Shown piece after piece: positions 61,794 to 64,000 of a stretch of 64,000 nt of DNA. The stretch lies in the NCBI RefSeq assembly GCF_014190805.1, contig NZ_JACHVQ010000002.1, positions 558,001 through 622,000 of the forward strand, given 5' to 3'. This DNA comes from Flexivirga oryzae (GTDB taxonomy: Bacteria; Actinomycetota; Actinomycetes; Actinomycetales; Dermatophilaceae). The stretch's first letter is position 1. Each line of letters opens with the position of its first letter. A program made the position numbers and the translations under genes. The notes below the pieces were generated by a model. That model ran no database searches and was not told the DNA's origin. It saw nothing but the letters and a program-made list of their open reading frames with translations.

Positions 61794-64000
61794 CAGTCCA
61801 CCTGCTCGTCGATCACGGTGGCGCCGAGCACCGCCTGCATCACCGGAAGCCCCACCGGACCCGGGTCGTCGACGTCCTCGTCGTCCATCGACTCCGCAAT
61901 CTCCTCCTCGGGCTTCGGCTTCGCCTGCGCGACGGAGCGGTCCGGAGCCGCAGGGTTCTCGGCGGTCGCCCACTCCGGTGGCGGAGCGTTGACCGAACCC
62001 CAGCCGCCGCCGGTGTCCGTCGTGCCGGAACCTGCCGACAGGCCGGCCTGGGCGAGCGCCTCGGCGGCCCGGGACCGACGCGAGGGAGGTGCGGCGTCGC
62101 GGGTGCGGTCGCTCGGCCCGTCAACCGGCGGTGGGATGTCCTGGGCCGGGGGCTGCCGGTCGGTCTGCGGTGCGGCCGGTGCCGACGCGTCATCGGGCGG
62201 TCCGGGCGCACGGCCGGGCCCGTCATCCGGCTCCGGCGGGAGGTTGGGAGCCGGCGCGCCCGAGTCGGGTCGTGCCGTCACCCGGGCACGTATGCCGAGC
62301 GCGTCGAACAGTGCCGCCGCCACCACGTCCGGGTGCGGTGGTCGCTCGACCGCCTGCGCCAGCCCGGGGCTGCTGGTGCCCAGCACCAGCGTCTCGCCGT
62401 CGAAGTCGGCCACGTGCGCGTGCTGGCTCAGCAACGTCCAGGTGACCCGCTTGGCGCGCGCGATGCGCTCCAGCACGTCCGGCCACGCACGGCGTACGGC
62501 GTCCGTCGTCACCGCGCCCGACGGTGCCGCCTGTTGTGGCGCACCCGCGCCGGCCGAGGCGGCACCCGCGCTGGTCGAGCCCGCTCCTGCGCCGGTCGAG
62601 CCCGCTCCTGCGCTGGTCGAGTAGGGCGAGGCGCTAGCCGAGCCCGTATCGAGACCCGCGGGACCTCGATGCGCGGCTCGTTCCTCGCCGCTTACTCGGC
62701 CACCGCTGCCTTGCTCCTGCCCCACTCGGGGCGAGGCGCCAGCCGAGCCCGCTCCCGCGCTGGTCGAGTAGGGCGAGGCGCTAGCCGAGCCCGTATCGAG
62801 ACCCGCGGGACCTCGATGCGCGGCTCGTTCCTCGCCGCTTACTCGGCCACCGCTGCCTTGCTCCTGCCCCACTCGGGGCGAGGCGCCAGCCGAGCCCGCT
62901 CCCGCGCTGGTCGAGTAGGGCGAGGCGCTAGCCGAGCCCGTATCGAGACCCGCGGGACCTCGATGCGCGGCTCGTTCCTCGCCGCTTACTCGGCCACCGC
63001 TGCTTTGCTCCTGCCCCACTCGGGGCGAGGCGCTAGCCGAGCCCGCTCCCGCGCTGGTCGAGTAGGGCGAGGCGCTAGCCGAGCCCGCTCCCGCGCTGGT
63101 CGAGTAGGGCGAGGCGCTAGCCGAGCCCGTATCGAGACCCGCGGGACCTCGATGCGCGGCTCGTACCTCGCCGCTTACTCGGCCACCGCTCGGGTGCCCG
63201 GCTTGGTCCTCGCCGCTTACTCGGCCACCGCTCGGGTGCCCGGCTCGTTCCTCGCCGCTTACTCGGCCACCTCCCATGGCCGGGGGGCCGCCGATGTCCA
63301 TACGGCGCTCGAGGCGGTCCAGGCGGGCGGCATACCCCTGCTCACCGGAGACGGCAGGCAACAGCACCCGCGCACAGATCAGCTCCAGTTGCAGCCGCGG
63401 GCCGGTGGCGCCGGTCATCTCGGACAGCCCGGTGTTGACGATGTCGGCGGCGCGCGACAGCTCCCCCGGCCCGAACGAGGCCGCCTGCTGCCGCATCCGG
63501 TCCAGCTGGTCCTCCGGCACACCACGCAACACCTGCGCGGCACCGTCCGGCACCGCGGCGATGACGATCAGGTCGCGCAGTCTTTCCAGCAGGTCTTCGA
63601 TGAAACGCCTTGGGTCGTGGCCGGATTCGACCACCCGGTCGATCTGCCGGAAGACGGCGCCGCTGTCGCGTGCGCCGAGCGCGTCCACCGTCGCGTCGAG
63701 CAACTCACCGTCGGTGAAGCCGAGGAGGGCGGCGGCCCCGGCATACGTCAGCCCCTCCTCACCCGACCCGGCGATCAGCTGGTCGAGCACCGACAGCGAG
63801 TCACGCACCGACCCGGCACCCGCCCGCGTCACGAACGAGAGGACACCCGGCTCGACGGCCACACCCTCGGCGTCGCACAACTGCTGCAGGTAGTCGGTCA
63901 GCCGCGCCGGCGGCACCAGCCGGAACGGGTAATGGTGGGTGCGCGACCGGATGGTGCCGATGACCTTCTCCGGCTCGGTCGTCGCGAAGACGAACTTCAC
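61793..64000 (-). CDS. dnaX: DNA polymerase III subunit gamma/tau, 3' part (5' end outside window)
   Basis: About 735 codons of the clamp-loader ATPase, truncated at the window edge; it enters at KFVFATTEPEKVIGTIRSRTHH inside the AAA+ domain, so Walker motifs are missing. Domains II/III (YLQQLCDAEGVAVE to LLPAVSGEQGYAARLDRLERRMD) are normal. Then a low-complexity insert of about 240 residues, built from 14- and 49-residue tandem repeats, precedes a tau-like C-terminus (AVTTDAVRRAWPDVLERIA) and an acidic Pro-rich tail ending MDDEDVDDPGP. The insert is far longer than the linker expected in this family. Frame is intact through all repeats. Confidence 0.95.
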   Translation of the reverse strand: MKFVFATTEPEKVIGTIRSRTHHYPFRLVPPARLTDYLQQLCDAEGVAVEPGVLSFVTRAGAGSVRDSLSVLDQLIAGSGEEGLTYAGAAALLGFTDGELLDATVDALGARDSGAVFRQIDRVVESGHDPRRFIEDLLERLRDLIVIAAVPDGAAQVLRGVPEDQLDRMRQQAASFGPGELSRAADIVNTGLSEMTGATGPRLQLELICARVLLPAVSGEQGYAARLDRLERRMDIGGPPAMGGGRVSGEERAGHPSGGRVSGEDQAGHPSGGRVSGEVRAAHRGPAGLDTGSASASPYSTSAGAGSASASPYSTSAGAGSASASPRVGQEQSSGGRVSGEERAAHRGPAGLDTGSASASPYSTSAGAGSAGASPRVGQEQGSGGRVSGEERAAHRGPAGLDTGSASASPYSTSAGAGSAGASPRVGQEQGSGGRVSGEERAAHRGPAGLDTGSASASPYSTSAGAGSTGAGAGSTSAGAASAGAGAPQQAAPSGAVTTDAVRRAWPDVLERIARAKRVTWTLLSQHAHVADFDGETLVLGTSSPGLAQAVERPPHPDVVAAALFDALGIRARVTARPDSGAPAPNLPPEPDDGPGRAPGPPDDASAPAAPQTDRQPPAQDIPPPVDGPSDRTRDAAPPSRRSRAAEALAQAGLSAGSGTTDTGGGWGSVNAPPPEWATAENPAAPDRSVAQAKPKPEEEIAESMDDEDVDDPGPVGLPVMQAVLGATVIDEQVD
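62612..63166. repeat. 147-bp in-frame tandem repeat within dnaX
   Basis: The landmark CTGGTCGAGTAGGGCGAGG recurs with its GGTCGAG T at 62617, 62764, 62911 and 63058, an exact 147-bp (49-codon) period, plus an extra copy of a 42-bp subunit at 63100. Copies are nearly identical. Each contains the dispersed element seen in fdhB and the lactate-oxidase gene: GTCGAGTAGGGCGAGG, GCTAGCCGAGCC, GTATCGAGACC. Confidence 0.93.
63160..63272. repeat. 42-bp in-frame tandem repeat within dnaX
   Basis: CTCGCCGCTTACTCGGCCACC recurs at a 42-bp (14-codon) period with its second base at 63168, 63210 and 63252. On the minus strand it encodes GGRVSGEERAGHPS, GGRVSGEDQAGHPS and GGRVSGEVRA. It adjoins the 147-bp array and shares the GGRVSGEERA segment with it. 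Confidence 0.9.

Overview
The window is chromosomal DNA of a high-GC Gram-positive actinobacterium. Gene order and content fit the order Micrococcales, perhaps near Dermacoccaceae/Intrasporangiaceae; that placement is inference from composition, the recR/dnaX and lysC/asd neighbourhoods and family content, not a marker-gene result. Genes are dense, many neighbours overlap by ATGA or TGATG, and several starts look leaderless (TANNNT exactly 6 nt before the start codon).

Layout. 0-0.4 kb: a decayed insertion-sequence end and tRNA-Ser(GCT). 0.6-4.2 kb: two cell-envelope genes (LCP-family protein, penicillin-binding transpeptidase), then a 52-bp tandem repeat and a cold-shock gene with a strong terminator. 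5-20.3 kb: a one-carbon nitrogen-compound locus. On the minus strand are an NCS1 permease, a polysaccharide-deacetylase-family hydrolase and creatinase, followed after a terminator by a cytosine-deaminase-like enzyme and an IclR regulator. On the plus strand, past a GntR regulator, lies glyA-soxBDAG-sdaA-purU. Together these can take creatine to sarcosine and urea, sarcosine to glycine plus methylene-tetrahydrofolate, on to serine and pyruvate, with formyl-tetrahydrofolate recycled to formate. 20-30 kb: acyl-CoA synthetase, a B12/metal-receptor-like protein, an Lrp regulator with a divergent methionine-gamma-lyase-type enzyme, fused isobutyryl-CoA mutase IcmF, and a MarR/MFS efflux pair.

30-45 kb holds a complete selenocysteine system: selB, selA, selC (tRNA-Sec, UCA), selD, and a formate dehydrogenase operon whose catalytic gene is read through an in-frame UGA at codon 189 with a bSECIS-like hairpin just downstream. 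Embedded in it (33.4-38.5 kb) is an apparently undescribed cassette: two secreted paralogous proteins that look like aerolysin/ETX-MTX2-type beta-pore-forming proteins, divergent from an alpha/beta hydrolase and a NarL-type two-component system. An almost identical 18-bp palindrome lies upstream of each secreted-protein gene.

45-64 kb: ASCH-GNAT fusion, luciferase-like monooxygenase divergent from a second NCS1 transporter, lactate 2-monooxygenase-like enzyme with an acyl-CoA synthetase, a DUF2332 protein, an amino-acid ABC system with a fused binding-protein/permease, the aspartate pathway operon lysC-asd plus a Cys-less asd paralogue, a PAP2 protein, recR with DUF5063, plsC and the 3' part of dnaX, which runs off the window.

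Repeats stand out. Three approximately 100-bp A-B-A'-B' elements each fill a convergent gene junction. A dispersed palindromic element is found inside three reading frames (fdhB, the lactate-oxidase gene, dnaX), in frame each time; in dnaX it has expanded into 147-bp (49-codon) and 42-bp (14-codon) tandem arrays. The word GTATGAC/GTCATAC is strongly over-represented throughout.
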